DNA from: Nitrospira sp.
GTDB taxonomy: Bacteria > Nitrospirota > Nitrospiria > Nitrospirales > Nitrospiraceae
Direction of reading: 5' to 3'
Length of the DNA: 64,000 nucleotides
Assembly: GCA_005116835.1 (NCBI GenBank)
Contig: SWDM01000018.1
Span: 365,993-429,992 of the forward strand
Below the pieces are notes generated by a model that was not told the origin of the DNA, searched no databases, and saw only the letters and a list, made by a program, of their open reading frames with translations. A program made the position numbers and the translations under genes. Within the stretch, counting starts at the first letter, position 1. Each line of letters begins with the position of its first letter. Below, in pieces: positions 8,242 through 17,100 of the stretch.

Positions 8242-9174
8242 ATGAAAGCATTCAAAACCGCCATTCTGGCGACAAGCTTGGCCGCTCTGGCAGGCTGCGC
8301 AAGCTTGGATAAGAGCCCTATTTGTAATCCCAGTCACCAATGGGTGGCTTGGTCGGACGTCCGGTGCAATCCCAGCACGGCACCAACGGACATGACCGAC
8401 AACACAGCGAGGGATGCAGCCGCCCGAATCGCGGCTCTTGAAAAAGATCGTCAACGGTTGGCCGACGAACTGGCAGCGGCACAGAAACAGAACAGCGCGC
8501 TCAGCAGCCGCGTGAGCGATCTTGAGCGACAGCTCGCCGCCGCGAAGCAGCGCAATTCGGATCTCGAAGCGCAGCTGGCCGCGATGGGCGGCATGGCCGG
8601 CGACAAAAACAAACTCGCCGCCGAACTGGCCGCGGCCAGACAGCGGATCGCGGATCTCGAAAAGCAGTTGGCGGATTGTGAGGCCCGCGTGGCCGATCTG
8701 CGAAGCCAACTGGATCAGAACAAGGGCAGCCTCGCAAAGGCTGAAAAGGATTTGATCAAGGCCCTGCAACCAGAAATTTCCAAGGGGACGGTGTCGGTCC
8801 ACCAATCCGGCGATGCGCTCACAATCAGCCTGGCATCGAGCCTGCTGTACGATTCGGGGCAGGACCAGCTCAAGGCTGGCGGAACCGATGCGCTGAAGCG
8901 TGTAGGCGGAGTCCTCAAAGACTTCCCGGAAAAGCAGGTGCATGTCGCGGGATACACCGACAATGTGGCGATCAAAGGTGCGTTGCTGAAGAAGTTCCCC
9001 TCCAACAAGGAACTCTCGGACGCTCGTGCCAATAGTGCAGCTGAAGCACTGAAGGACGGTGGCGTCAGCAGCAACCTCTCGTCCGCAGGCCACGGGGACA
9101 GTAACCCGATCGCCAGCAACAACACCCCAGCAGGGCGTGCCAAGAACCGCCGTGTCGAGGTAATCGTTAAGTAA
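8242..9174 (+). CDS. OmpA-type peptidoglycan-binding lipoprotein with coiled coil
   Basis: This 310-residue lipoprotein has the signal MKAFKTAILATSLAALAGC and the lipobox cysteine at residue 19. Residues about 55-170 are a long Ala/Gln/Leu heptad coiled coil (LEKDRQRLADELAAAQ and similar). Residues about 190-310 form an OmpA C-terminal domain with LASSLLYDSGQDQLK, VAGYTDN and a terminal NRRVEVIV motif, which binds meso-diaminopimelate in peptidoglycan. The likely role is a periplasm-spanning tether. It follows mscL by 96 bp on the same strand. Confidence 0.88.
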   Translation: MKAFKTAILATSLAALAGCASLDKSPICNPSHQWVAWSDVRCNPSTAPTDMTDNTARDAAARIAALEKDRQRLADELAAAQKQNSALSSRVSDLERQLAAAKQRNSDLEAQLAAMGGMAGDKNKLAAELAAARQRIADLEKQLADCEARVADLRSQLDQNKGSLAKAEKDLIKALQPEISKGTVSVHQSGDALTISLASSLLYDSGQDQLKAGGTDALKRVGGVLKDFPEKQVHVAGYTDNVAIKGALLKKFPSNKELSDARANSAAEALKDGGVSSNLSSAGHGDSNPIASNNTPAGRAKNRRVEVIVK

Positions 9175-9193
9175 CGGAGCCATGCGCAGCGAA

Positions 9194-9220
9194 GGAGGCA
9201 GCGACAATGTCGCTGCCTCC
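9194..9220. other. Perfect 12-bp stem-loop
   Basis: GGAGGCAGCGAC and GTCGCTGCCTCC flank an AAT loop. No T-tract follows on either strand, so it is not a classical intrinsic terminator. It may stabilise the upstream lipoprotein mRNA or separate its expression from the next gene. Confidence 0.6.
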
Positions 9221-9263
9221 CCCAAGCTCAACGGTCTGTGATTCCAACTAAAGGGGGACATCA

Positions 9264-9521
9264 ATGAAGATGAAAGCAAGCATCGTAGGCACTGCCCTAT
9301 CGGTATTCGTGATCGGTCTCACCGCTTCAGCATGGGCCGTTGATATGGACGCCATGAAGAAAAAGGTTGAAACCGTGAAAGGCCAAGCTGAGAGCGTGAA
9401 GAAGGAAGGCGGTGAGGTCAAACAAGACGTCAAGGATATGAAGGCCCAGGATGCCATGAAAAACGCGGGAGAAACGAAGACTGAGGGGATGAAGCTAAAG
9501 GACACCGTCACGGGCAAGTAG
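9264..9521 (+). CDS. Small exported Lys/Glu-rich helical protein
   Basis: This 85-residue product has a signal peptide cleaved near ASAWA (residue 23) and a highly charged helical mature part rich in Lys, Glu and Val (MKKKVETVKGQAESVKKEGG). It resembles short periplasmic helical stress proteins but carries no named domain. A GGGGGA ribosome site precedes the ATG. No function is assigned. Confidence 0.65.
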   Translation: MKMKASIVGTALSVFVIGLTASAWAVDMDAMKKKVETVKGQAESVKKEGGEVKQDVKDMKAQDAMKNAGETKTEGMKLKDTVTGK

Positions 9522-10014
9522 CGCTTGATTTAGATTTTTTCCGTTCCAAGCCGACGCGTTACACACGCGCCGGATCTCCAGCTCAGGAAGTCATAGGTGG
9601 CAACCGCCTTCCCACCCGATTCTCCACCACAAAAGAGTCTCAAAAATGAGAAGAGATGGAAGAACACCCTCGTTGGTCCAGTGCTCCCGGAACGCGCGCC
9701 CCGAGAAGGGCCTCGTTTGACGACCGCACGAAGACCAACATGGGTGCCCTTCCAAGAAAGAGAAACAAGCAAGCTTGGAAGTTTCATTAATGCGCACAGT
9801 AAAAGGCAGCCTCGGCCACTCCCCCGAAGAAAGATATTAAGAATTGAACGACCCTCATTTGGTCGTTTCGCTCGTCTCGCCCATCCACCTGTCTCGCTTC
9901 ACAGTCACTGATCGATCTCATCCCAACATGCAGGGCAAGGTCCTGCTACAACCCCAGTAGCATGACCTCTGAAAATTCAAAATGTCTCCATTTTCTCCTC
10001 GATTAGGAGGAATT
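9522..10014. other. Intergenic stretch without a recognisable gene
   Basis: About 490 bp separate the last plus-strand gene from the convergent minus-strand operon. Only short unconvincing frames are present. Near its right end (9866-9905) there is a run of TCGTCTCGCC/CTGTCTCGC words, resembling a similar run at about 43246-43282. No tRNA or sRNA is recognised. Confidence 0.4.
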
Positions 10015-10494
10015 CTATAAGCCAAGTTCAGACAGCCCGGGGTGATTGTCGGGCCGGCGACCAATGGGCCAGAAATACTTTCGATCCTTCTCTGAGATTG
10101 GCGCGTCGTTGATGCTCGCAATACGTCGAAGCATGAGACCATTGTCGTCGAATTCCCAGTTTTCGTTCCCATAGGACCGAAACCAGTTTCCTGAATCATC
10201 GTGCCACTCATACGCAAATCGCACGGCGATTCGGTTACCGTGCCAGGCCCACAGTTCTTTGATGAGGCGGTAGTCCAGCTCTGTGTTCCACTTGCGAGAT
10301 AAGAACCGAACGATTGCCTCCCGGCCTGCCAGGAATTCCGAACGGTTTCTCCACAGGCTGTCAGGTGTGTACGCGAGCGAAATCCTATGAGGGTCACGAG
10401 TATTCCACACGTCCTCGGCCATTCGGACTTTCTGGGCCGAGGATTTAGCATCGAATGGGGGAAATGGAGGCCTAGGCTGTTCGAGTGTGTTCAC
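10015..10494 (-). CDS. NTF2-like protein, DUF1348 type
   Basis: This 159-residue protein contains [30 protein letters not shown] and [20 protein letters not shown], then [20 protein letters not shown]. This is the characteristic series of the DUF1348 branch of the NTF2/SnoaL fold, which forms a cone-shaped pocket for small organic molecules. No catalytic mechanism is established for the family. It is the last gene of the proposed sigma-54-dependent operon, 132 bp downstream of the alpha/beta hydrolase, so a weak internal signal may exist in that gap. Confidence 0.85.
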   Translation of the reverse strand: MNTLEQPRPPFPPFDAKSSAQKVRMAEDVWNTRDPHRISLAYTPDSLWRNRSEFLAGREAIVRFLSRKWNTELDYRLIKELWAWHGNRIAVRFAYEWHDDSGNWFRSYGNENWEFDDNGLMLRRIASINDAPISEKDRKYFWPIGRRPDNHPGLSELGL

Positions 10495-10627
10495 GATGAT
10501 GACCTCCTTACATTGTTCTCACATACGCGGTCGATAGAACATGACTTCACCGCGCACATCGAACTACCGCCCCTCTTCCCTCTTCTCCCTTGCAGGCAGA
10601 CTGGCATGAGAGACGTTCGTAGCCCAG

Positions 10628-11641
10628 TCAACCTTGTCCACCAGACTTCAGGTTGCGGCTGAGGAATTCGCGTATCAGCTTCGCGATCTCGTGGCCGTGT
10701 GTCTCCAAGGCGAAGTGCCCGGTATCGAACAGATGCACCTCTGCATTCGGAATGTCGCGCTTGTAGGGGGCGGCTCCGGCTGCAACAAAGATGGCGTCGT
10801 TTTTGCCCCATACGACCAGCGTCGCCGGCTTGTGCTCGCGGAAGTAGGCTTGCCATTGGGGGTACAGCGGGATGTTCGTACGATAGTCGTAGAACAAATC
10901 GAGCTGAATCTCCGCGTTACCCGGTCGGTCGAGGAATGTTTGGTCCATCGTCCATGTATCTGGGCTGACCAGCGATGCGTCCTTGACGCCGTTTGTGTAC
11001 TGCCACTTCGTGGCCGCAAGAGAAGTCAGCCATCGGATCGCTTCGCGCTCGGACGATTTCCCGGTACCCCAATAGGATTTGATGTGATCCCAGAACTGCT
11101 CGAGGCCTTCGTTATAGGCGTTACCGTTCTGCACGATAAGCGCGGTCACTCGCTCTGGATTCTTCGACGCTAGGCGGAAGCCGACAGGTGCCCCATAATC
11201 CATCACGTACAAGGCATAGCGGCTCACCCCAAGTTGACGGGTCAACTTGTCCACCACCTGGGCGTAGTTATCGAAGGTGTAGGCGAACTTCAACCGGTCG
11301 GGCATCCCACTCTGGCCAAAACCAGGGTAGTCGGGAGCAATGACACGGTACTTGTCGGCCAATTGAGGGATGAGATTTCGGAACATATGTGACGATGTCG
11401 GGAAACCGTGAAGCAGCACAACGACGGGAGCGTCCTTCGGCCCCGCCTCACGATAGAATACATCCACGCCATCAACCTTGACGGTGTTGTACGTCACGCG
11501 AGTCGGATTCGATTGTTCCGTCGTTTGCGCTGACACCGAGACTCCCGTTGTCAGCAGTATCAGACCCAACAACAGGAGTGACACAATTCGTCGGCCCTGC
11601 TTCGCCTGCGGATATCGATGTAATCGCCCTTGGATATTCAT
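10628..11641 (-). CDS. Exported alpha/beta hydrolase of the haloalkane dehalogenase/epoxide hydrolase clan
   Basis: The start [10 protein letters not shown] (337 residues) is preferred over an upstream in-frame ATG because it places the signal peptide ([23 protein letters not shown]) correctly. The oxyanion motif is [10 protein letters not shown]. The nucleophile elbow is [10 protein letters not shown], with an aspartate as in haloalkane dehalogenases and epoxide hydrolases. The acid lies in [10 protein letters not shown] and the histidine in [11 protein letters not shown]. An Asp nucleophile predicts hydrolysis through an ester intermediate, but the substrate (halide, epoxide or other) cannot be told. 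Periplasmic location is unusual for this clan. It lies within the sigma-54-type operon. Confidence 0.85.
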   Translation of the reverse strand: MNIQGRLHRYPQAKQGRRIVSLLLLGLILLTTGVSVSAQTTEQSNPTRVTYNTVKVDGVDVFYREAGPKDAPVVVLLHGFPTSSHMFRNLIPQLADKYRVIAPDYPGFGQSGMPDRLKFAYTFDNYAQVVDKLTRQLGVSRYALYVMDYGAPVGFRLASKNPERVTALIVQNGNAYNEGLEQFWDHIKSYWGTGKSSEREAIRWLTSLAATKWQYTNGVKDASLVSPDTWTMDQTFLDRPGNAEIQLDLFYDYRTNIPLYPQWQAYFREHKPATLVVWGKNDAIFVAAGAAPYKRDIPNAEVHLFDTGHFALETHGHEIAKLIREFLSRNLKSGGQG

Positions 11642-11743
11642 GATTTTCCACTCCGTATGATTGATCGGTCTTACTGCAGATTTGAGAATCAATGTGGGAG
11701 CGAATGGCATTGACCATCCACTCCCACGCGGCATCACGCGTGA

Positions 11744-12103
11744 TTAACCGTGGTAGTAGCGCTCTTTGACGATCTTGCCGTCCCGCCAATCAGTCTTGAC
11801 GACTTGTTCGAGACTGATGGTTTCCCCATTCTTCAATTTCAACGTCAGCACCGCGTCATAGAAACTGGTGTTTCCCACGACGGCCACATCGCCGATGGCA
11901 TAGCTGATAAACGCCGCCACTCCAATCGTCTCCCTGAATTTGTCCAGTCTTTCAATGGAGGCTTGCTTGCCCACGATGGGCGGCTGATTGCCTTCCTGTG
12001 TGACGACCGAATCCGCAAAGTAGATCTTCTGACCTTCGGTCATTTGACCCTCCTTCAGAATGCCCAACATTTCTTGCAATGTTTCGCTTACCTGCTTGCT
12101 CAT
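11744..12103 (-). CDS. SnoaL/NTF2-like protein
   Basis: This 119-residue cytoplasmic protein starts at MSKQVSETLQ, preceded by GAGGGAGGAA. It contains YFADSVVTQEGNQPPIVGKQ and FYDAVLTLKLKNGETISLEQ, ending WRDGKIVKERYYHG, a standard SnoaL-like cone fold. Such proteins act as isomerases, hydrolases or accessory binding domains. Being the second NTF2-fold member of the operon, it may process or bind the same compound as the hydrolase, which is inference. Confidence 0.8.
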   Translation of the reverse strand: MSKQVSETLQEMLGILKEGQMTEGQKIYFADSVVTQEGNQPPIVGKQASIERLDKFRETIGVAAFISYAIGDVAVVGNTSFYDAVLTLKLKNGETISLEQVVKTDWRDGKIVKERYYHG

Positions 12104-12189
12104 GATGATTCCTCCCTCTATGCCTTGCGGCGGTTTAAAGTGTGAAAGCCAGAAGCTCCCACACAAGTGATGGTAGAAAACTGGTCTCT

Positions 12190-12855
12190 CTAAGCGCGGG
12201 CAGCCTCGCATTCACGGTGCCGGGCTAGCTCAACTGTGTCGCCGACTCGAATGTCCCCGCCCCGGATCACAAAACAATTCAAGGCGAGCGTGCCCTCAAA
12301 TCTCCGCACGATGTCTGTGAGCACCTGACGATCTTGTTTCAATGTATCGGGGTCGAAGGTCGTCATGATGCAACGCCCACGGAGATCCTGGATTCCGATG
12401 ACGACGTTTCCGATGTGCAAACATTGCCCGGGCCATGAGCGTTCAGCCAGACCCTCGACCCCGCCGATCACTAGGTTAGGTCTGAGCCGCCGACCGTCAC
12501 GCCCGAATGATGCGATCGCTCCATCCGTTGCCACCAACAACGGCAGCACGTCAAAGCGATCGCTGGACTCATCACGAACCAGCTTGGCACCTGGGCCCAC
12601 GATATCCACAACATCTTTGCGGACCTTGGGATCGCCCCATAGCAGGCCATCGACCACAGGCTCGCCGGATTCATTGAGCGTGGCATGGTGACCGAGCAGC
12701 CGATGGTGCGTTCTGGACGTGATGACATGACCATCCTCATTCTCCACATGCACGACGCGATCTCCCTCGATGCCGAGTGGCCCGATACGCGCGTGATTCA
12801 ACGGTTCACCGGCCATCGACTTGACCGGATACCGCCATATCTGTGCAACTTTCAT
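12190..12855 (-). CDS. MOSC-domain protein
   Basis: This 221-residue protein begins MKVAQIWRYPVKSMAGEPL, the MOSC N-terminal beta-barrel signature, and continues through GIEGDRVVHVENEDGHVITS. The MOSC domain (about 95-215) has FGRDGRRLRPNLVIGG and GRCIMTTFDPDT, where the conserved cysteine of GRC is the proposed sulfur or molybdenum-cofactor ligand. Relatives (mARC, YcbX, YiiM) detoxify N-hydroxylated compounds using a molybdenum cofactor. It has no [2Fe-2S] domain, so it would need a separate reductase; the flavin-binding protein encoded 49 bp upstream is a candidate partner. Confidence 0.88.
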   Translation of the reverse strand: MKVAQIWRYPVKSMAGEPLNHARIGPLGIEGDRVVHVENEDGHVITSRTHHRLLGHHATLNESGEPVVDGLLWGDPKVRKDVVDIVGPGAKLVRDESSDRFDVLPLLVATDGAIASFGRDGRRLRPNLVIGGVEGLAERSWPGQCLHIGNVVIGIQDLRGRCIMTTFDPDTLKQDRQVLTDIVRRFEGTLALNCFVIRGGDIRVGDTVELARHRECEAARA

Positions 12856-12904
12856 GGCATGAACTCCTTCGATAGAAAGGGAGGCCTTCTCATGGCGAAA
12901 GCCT

Positions 12905-13504
12905 TTATGGTTTCACTGCACGCAGTTGTGTTTCGAGCTCAGCAATGCGTTGCTTCAACGGCTCCACATACTCCTCGACCTCTTCTGCCGAGTACCGTGG
13001 CGTGATGTACTTCGGACAATTCCAATCGAACGAGACGACGTCGATGAACACCAGCCGCTCCACCGCCTGCTGCATCTTTGGATCAGTGATCTGCGTAACA
13101 AGTTCCGGATGTTCGCGAGCATCCTCGACGCGGGCATGGCCAAGAATCTTCAAGCGCGCTCGGTTCTGGTAGTCCATGAGAAACAGTGCCACGCGGTCGT
13201 TCACCGAGACGTTGCCGGTGGTCAGCAGCTGGCGATTGCCCTTGTAGTCGGCGAAGGCGAGTGTTGTCTCGTTGACCACCCGTAAGAATCCCTGGGGTCC
13301 GCCGCGATGCTGAATATAGGGCCACCCGCTTTCGCTGATTGAACCTAAATAGAAACTGTCCCTGGCTGCAATAAACTCTGCCTCGTCTTGAGTCAGTGGG
13401 TCGCGCTCGGGGGCGCCTGCGATGTTCACAGCCCTTCCGTAGTACTGGTTCTGTGCTCGGCGTACAGATTCCGTCATCGCCAGCTCTAAGTATTTCAACG
13501 CCAT
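12905..13504 (-). CDS. Pyridoxamine 5'-phosphate oxidase-like flavin-binding protein
   Basis: This 199-residue protein starts at MALKYLELAM, preceded by CAGGGAGAA. The split-barrel FMN-binding fold is indicated by DSFYLGSISESGWPYIQHRG, LAFADYKGNRQLLTTGNV and RVALFLMDYQNRARLKILGH. A C-terminal helix ending ELETQLRAVKP could be a dimerisation coiled coil. Relatives reduce flavins or F420-type substrates, or act as redox stress proteins. Position inside the sigma-54-type operon next to the MOSC gene suggests it supplies electrons for that enzyme, which is inference. Confidence 0.85.
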   Translation of the reverse strand: MALKYLELAMTESVRRAQNQYYGRAVNIAGAPERDPLTQDEAEFIAARDSFYLGSISESGWPYIQHRGGPQGFLRVVNETTLAFADYKGNRQLLTTGNVSVNDRVALFLMDYQNRARLKILGHARVEDAREHPELVTQITDPKMQQAVERLVFIDVVSFDWNCPKYITPRYSAEEVEEYVEPLKQRIAELETQLRAVKP

Positions 13505-13570
13505 GATGTTGTTCTCCCTGCCGAGAGGACATGACGACGGGTCTCGTCGCATGCCCTCTCATGCTCAGTC

Positions 13571-13945
13571 TCAGAACACGATCGTGTTCCACCCCTCTGC
13601 TACGTACCGGCGCAGGCTCAAGAGCCCCGCGGTTCCGGCCAGCGCATGGTCTTTCACAATCGGCACGCCGCAGGCCTTGACGCTTTCTGTTGCTCCAAAG
13701 ACCTCTGCACAACCACACGAGGCCCCTTGCACAACGTCACGCACCGAATTGTAGAGGCCATTCGCTGGGTGTGAGAGCTTGGTCAACTCCGCTGGCCAAC
13801 GAGTGCCGGCCCCATTGAAGACCACGGCCACGTCGTCGCCCTTCTGCTTACATTCTGACGCCAATGCAAGCGCGTTAAAGACTCGTCCAAGCGCTTCTTC
13901 AGAACCACTCTTTGGATCGGACAGAATGATGATCGCTGTTTTCAT
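13571..13945 (-). CDS. DsrE-family protein
   Basis: This 124-residue protein reads MKTAIIILSDPKSGSEEALG, then DDVAVVFNGAGTRWPAEL and GASCGCAEVFGA, a DsrE/DsrF-like alpha/beta fold. The family handles sulfur transfer or serves as a small redox module. Here a CGC pair (about residues 77-79) plus a cysteine near 92 could be functional thiols. It is the first gene behind the sigma-54 promoter at 14040-14055 and is followed by the flavin-binding gene after 66 bp. Confidence 0.83.
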   Translation of the reverse strand: MKTAIIILSDPKSGSEEALGRVFNALALASECKQKGDDVAVVFNGAGTRWPAELTKLSHPANGLYNSVRDVVQGASCGCAEVFGATESVKACGVPIVKDHALAGTAGLLSLRRYVAEGWNTIVF

Positions 13946-14039
13946 GGGTTCTCCTTGGGTTAAAAGATTTCCACAACATTGTGGGGATCTGTTCAGCTCT
14001 ACTGACTACTTCGCTTCGGTCATTACACTTGCTCACTAT

Positions 14040-14055
14040 GGCAAGGCCGATGCCA
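14040..14055 (-). promoter_or_regulatory. Sigma-54 (-24/-12) promoter of the DsrE-MOSC-hydrolase operon
   Basis: Reading the minus strand gives TGGCATCGGCCTTGCC, that is TGGCAT-N5-TTGC, matching the TGGCAY-N5-TTGCW consensus with the invariant GG and GC correctly spaced. The expected start is near 14029, about 85 bp before the DsrE start codon. A sigma-54 activator gene lies just upstream. Confidence 0.8.
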
Positions 14056-14154
14056 TGTGCCACGACTATCAGTGACAGGAGATAAACTGTAGGCGAGACA
14101 AGGAGTTGTCGAACTATTTGCAGCAAGACGAATCAGAACGAAAGAGACTCGCCT

Positions 14155-14188
14155 CCACGAGATGTCGTGGCGCTACGATATATCGTGG
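14155..14188. promoter_or_regulatory. Twin palindromic enhancer sites for the sigma-54 activator
   Basis: Two dyads of the form CYACGA-N4-TCGTGG occur at 14155-14170 (CCACGAGATGTCGTGG) and 14173-14188 (CTACGATATATCGTGG). Their centres are 18 bp apart and lie 100-140 bp upstream of the sigma-54 promoter, typical of upstream activator sequences. They fall directly behind the activator gene's stop codon. Confidence 0.75.
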
Positions 14189-14210
14189 GAGTGGGACGTT
14201 GGATTGATTG

Positions 14211-15788
14211 CTATGAGGTGGAATGAGATTTCTTGATGCCAAGCTTCTGCATACGCGATCGGAGCGTGTTGGGGTGGAGGCCAAGCCGGGTGGCAGCGCC
14301 CTGTTTCCCTTCGATAACCCAACTCACATCGTGCAGAACGCGAAGGATATGCGCTCGCTCGACTTCTTCCAGGGAATCGGCGACCGGAATCAGCGGGGCG
14401 GAGTTCCCCTGGAGCAGCACGTCGTCAATCTGAAGCACTGGCCCCATTGCGAGGATCGTGGCTCGCTCGATGACATTTTCCAACTCTCGGATGTTGCCGG
14501 GCCAAGCATATTTCATGAGGCGGTCCATCGTCGCTTGTGATACCCCGTCGATCTTCTTGCCTATCTTGGTTGAGAACTTTGCGACAAATCGGTTGACCAA
14601 GTGGGGGATATCCGATGCACGAGCGGACAGAGGCGGCACCTCGATGGGAAACACATTCAGCCGGTACAGAAGATCGGCTCGGAAGGAGCCCGCCTTCACC
14701 GCCGCATGAAGGTCACGATTCGTCGCAGCCATGACCCGCACATTGACTTTGGTCGAATGGCCGCTGCCGACCCGCTCGACTTCCCGTTCCTGCAATACGC
14801 GCAGCAGCTTGACCTGCGCATCCAGTGGCAACTCTCCGACTTCGTCCAGGAAGATCGTCCCGCCATCCGCCAGCTCAAACCGTCCGATGCGCCGCTGTAA
14901 TGCCCCAGTGAACGATCCCTTCTCATGTCCGAAGAGTTCGCTCTCGACCAGATTCGCCGGGATCGCTCCGCAGTTGACCTTCACAAGCGAGCGAGCCCTG
15001 CGCGGGCTCAGGTTGTGAATGGCTCTCGCTATCAGTTCCTTGCCCGTCCCAGTGTCCCCTCGGATGAGGACTGTCGAATCGGTGGGCGCGACCTGTTCAA
15101 TCTGCCGGAGCACGGCCGTGATGCTCTGACTTTCGCCGATAATCTCTTCGAAATTGTGCTGGGACTTGATCTCTTCACGAAGGTAGAGGTTTTCAGCCTC
15201 GAGTCGACTCTTAAGCTGCTCGACTTCCGTAAAGAGCTGCGCGTTCTTGATCGCAATGGCTGCTTGATTCGCAAAGACCGCCAATCGCTCGAACTCCTCT
15301 TCGCTCAGCGGCCGACGCCCGAACATCGCAATGACGCCGAGCAACTCCCAGCGGAACTTCAGCGGGTAGGCGGCAAATGAGCGGAGCCCGTTGTCTTTCA
15401 TCCACTGTTTGTTCGGAAGTCGGTCGTCGCTGAGTATGTCGTTCGTGTACATCGACCCGAAGCCTTGGGCGATCTTGCCGATCTTGAGCGCCCCCAGCGG
15501 AATGCGGCGATACTCCCCGTCGAGATTGCTGTAGAGCCCCGCGCTTGCCTCAAGGTGCAGGCAGCGATTCCGATTCGTACAGTCTGCCGCTTTGTGACAA
15601 TCGGCGCAGAGGTCGCCGGGACCCAAGAGCCAGATACGGGCGAAGGCGCCATCGAGCTCGTCGACAAGTCCCTGTGTGATGGTGGTCAGAACAGTTTGCA
15701 GATCCAGACTCGACGCCATCTGAAGCGTGATCCGCTCCAACGCGTCACGAGATTGAGAGGAAGAAACTGAAAGAGGGGAACCGTCCAT
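14211..15788 (-). CDS. Sigma-54-dependent transcriptional activator with Cys-rich GAF sensor
   Basis: This 525-residue bacterial enhancer-binding protein has a GAF domain (about 25-190), a coiled-coil linker, an AAA+ domain and a Fis-type helix-turn-helix. In the AAA+ domain, Walker A is GDTGTGKE (244-251), the sigma-54 contact loop is GSFTGA (291-296, a permitted variant of GAFTGA), and Walker B is TIFLDE (311-316). The C-terminal helix-turn-helix contains ATRLGLHPNTLRSRMQKLG. The GAF region carries C61, C64, C70 and C76 in a C-x2-C-x5-C-x5-C pattern, which could bind a metal or Fe-S cluster and sense redox, NO or metals. It probably activates the operon at 10015-13945 through the palindromes immediately downstream of its own stop codon. 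Confidence 0.92.
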   Translation of the reverse strand: MDGSPLSVSSSQSRDALERITLQMASSLDLQTVLTTITQGLVDELDGAFARIWLLGPGDLCADCHKAADCTNRNRCLHLEASAGLYSNLDGEYRRIPLGALKIGKIAQGFGSMYTNDILSDDRLPNKQWMKDNGLRSFAAYPLKFRWELLGVIAMFGRRPLSEEEFERLAVFANQAAIAIKNAQLFTEVEQLKSRLEAENLYLREEIKSQHNFEEIIGESQSITAVLRQIEQVAPTDSTVLIRGDTGTGKELIARAIHNLSPRRARSLVKVNCGAIPANLVESELFGHEKGSFTGALQRRIGRFELADGGTIFLDEVGELPLDAQVKLLRVLQEREVERVGSGHSTKVNVRVMAATNRDLHAAVKAGSFRADLLYRLNVFPIEVPPLSARASDIPHLVNRFVAKFSTKIGKKIDGVSQATMDRLMKYAWPGNIRELENVIERATILAMGPVLQIDDVLLQGNSAPLIPVADSLEEVERAHILRVLHDVSWVIEGKQGAATRLGLHPNTLRSRMQKLGIKKSHSTS

Positions 15789-16020
15789 CGTGTGAGCTCC
15801 GCGCCGGCCCTCAGCCGAACTGGAGGACGATACGTCCCTGACAGAGGATTGTCAATCAACAGGCGGGAGGGATAAGAATGACTAGGTGACCTTCTTACTC
15901 GCAGAACAAAGAAAGGGATGGGGTCTGATTGATCTTCCACTGCGCGCATCGGACGAGCACATTCCTATCGTGCGCGTTCTGCGAGCAAGGAAGGCGCCTG
16001 GCCGCTCCCTATCCCCCTCT

Positions 16021-17100
16021 TCAGCTGAATTGGTCCCACGTATCGCACTGTTTGATCGCCCAGAATACCGCTTCTTTGAGTTTCTTCAACGTCATGTTCT
16101 CCGAATCGCGGATGGCTGCAAGTTTCTTGTCAAGATCGTAGAGCGGCTCGATCGATCGTTTATCAGGAATCTTGCCCAGCGCCCAGGCCACTTCTGTGAG
16201 CACGGACCAGTCGGTCTTCGCATCTTTTAGTTTAGCGAGCAACGGCAGAACCACGGATGCATCGCCATGCATTCCCCCCAATTGCCCTAAGCCTTTGGCC
16301 GCTGCAGTCTGCAATTCAAGCTGCGGCGACGTGTTCATGATATCGACGAGCAGCGGAATGCCTTCTTTGCCGAGATTGCTCATGGCCCCAATCGCTTGCT
16401 TCGCGAGGTCGCGATCCTTGAGCGCTTCTCTTAACTTCGGCAATGCCTCGTCTGCCTGCATCTCGCCTAAGAGAGAAAGAATTTTTATTTTTCTGTCCTG
16501 TGGCGTGTCCGAACGATCCAACAACTTCAACAGACGCTCAGGCTGACTCCATTCAGATGCCAGTAGCAGGGGAAACTCGTATTTCTCAAGCGCCTCCCTC
16601 AATTTGACCATGGCATAAACCCCAGGGTCTCCGGCATTGGCCAATTGCGCGGCTTGTTTTGCATCTTCAAACTCGGTTCGGACCTCTTTCTGCCATTTCA
16701 CCTTCATGTTACCGAGGAGATAGGTCAACTGACAGGCAGGGCCTTTCCACAGCCGAGACGGAGCATCGGGTAAATCGGCGTCGCCGCCGGCGGCTGTCGT
16801 GCCTTCCCATGTTTTCTGTTGTTCACATTTTATTTTGATCACCGCGTCATGGGACTTACCCGCCTCGCCCACAACGCTATATCCCAATTCGCCGATCCGG
16901 CGGGCGACAACTTCAGCTATCGGAGCAGCGTCACCGGCCCCCTTATCTGTGAGCACAATCGCCTCGATCCGGACTGTCTGAATCTTATCCAAAAGCGCTT
17001 TCTGCTCCGATGTGAAATGGTCCCGGTAGGCCCATGAGGAAGGAGTGGACGGCGCCACAACCATGAAAGCGAGAGTTGAGAGCAGTAGCGCAACGCGCAT
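16021..17100 (-). CDS. Exported HEAT-repeat protein
   Basis: This 359-residue protein has a signal peptide (MRVALLLSTLAFMVVAPSTP, cleaved near SSWA). The N-terminal half (about 25-170) has alternating beta and alpha elements of no known family, with two cysteines. From about residue 185 it contains HEAT-like helical repeats (ILSLLGEMQADEALPKLREA, LGKEGIPLLVDIM, AAAKGLGQLGG). HEAT arrays are protein-interaction scaffolds, so a periplasmic assembly or scaffold role is the cautious guess. It stands alone between the sigma-54 activator and tRNA-Leu. Confidence 0.75.
   Translation of the reverse strand: MRVALLLSTLAFMVVAPSTPSSWAYRDHFTSEQKALLDKIQTVRIEAIVLTDKGAGDAAPIAEVVARRIGELGYSVVGEAGKSHDAVIKIKCEQQKTWEGTTAAGGDADLPDAPSRLWKGPACQLTYLLGNMKVKWQKEVRTEFEDAKQAAQLANAGDPGVYAMVKLREALEKYEFPLLLASEWSQPERLLKLLDRSDTPQDRKIKILSLLGEMQADEALPKLREALKDRDLAKQAIGAMSNLGKEGIPLLVDIMNTSPQLELQTAAAKGLGQLGGMHGDASVVLPLLAKLKDAKTDWSVLTEVAWALGKIPDKRSIEPLYDLDKKLAAIRDSENMTLKKLKEAVFWAIKQCDTWDQFS

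Noticed and set aside
8104-9279. 391-codon minus-strand frame opposite the OmpA-type lipoprotein gene
   Set aside because: It mirrors the repetitive coiled-coil codons of the real gene and has no recognisable protein signal.
10628-11641. Specific call as haloalkane dehalogenase or epoxide hydrolase
   Set aside because: The Asp nucleophile is shared by both; the halide-binding and epoxide-tyrosine residues cannot be assigned by eye, so only the clan is stated.
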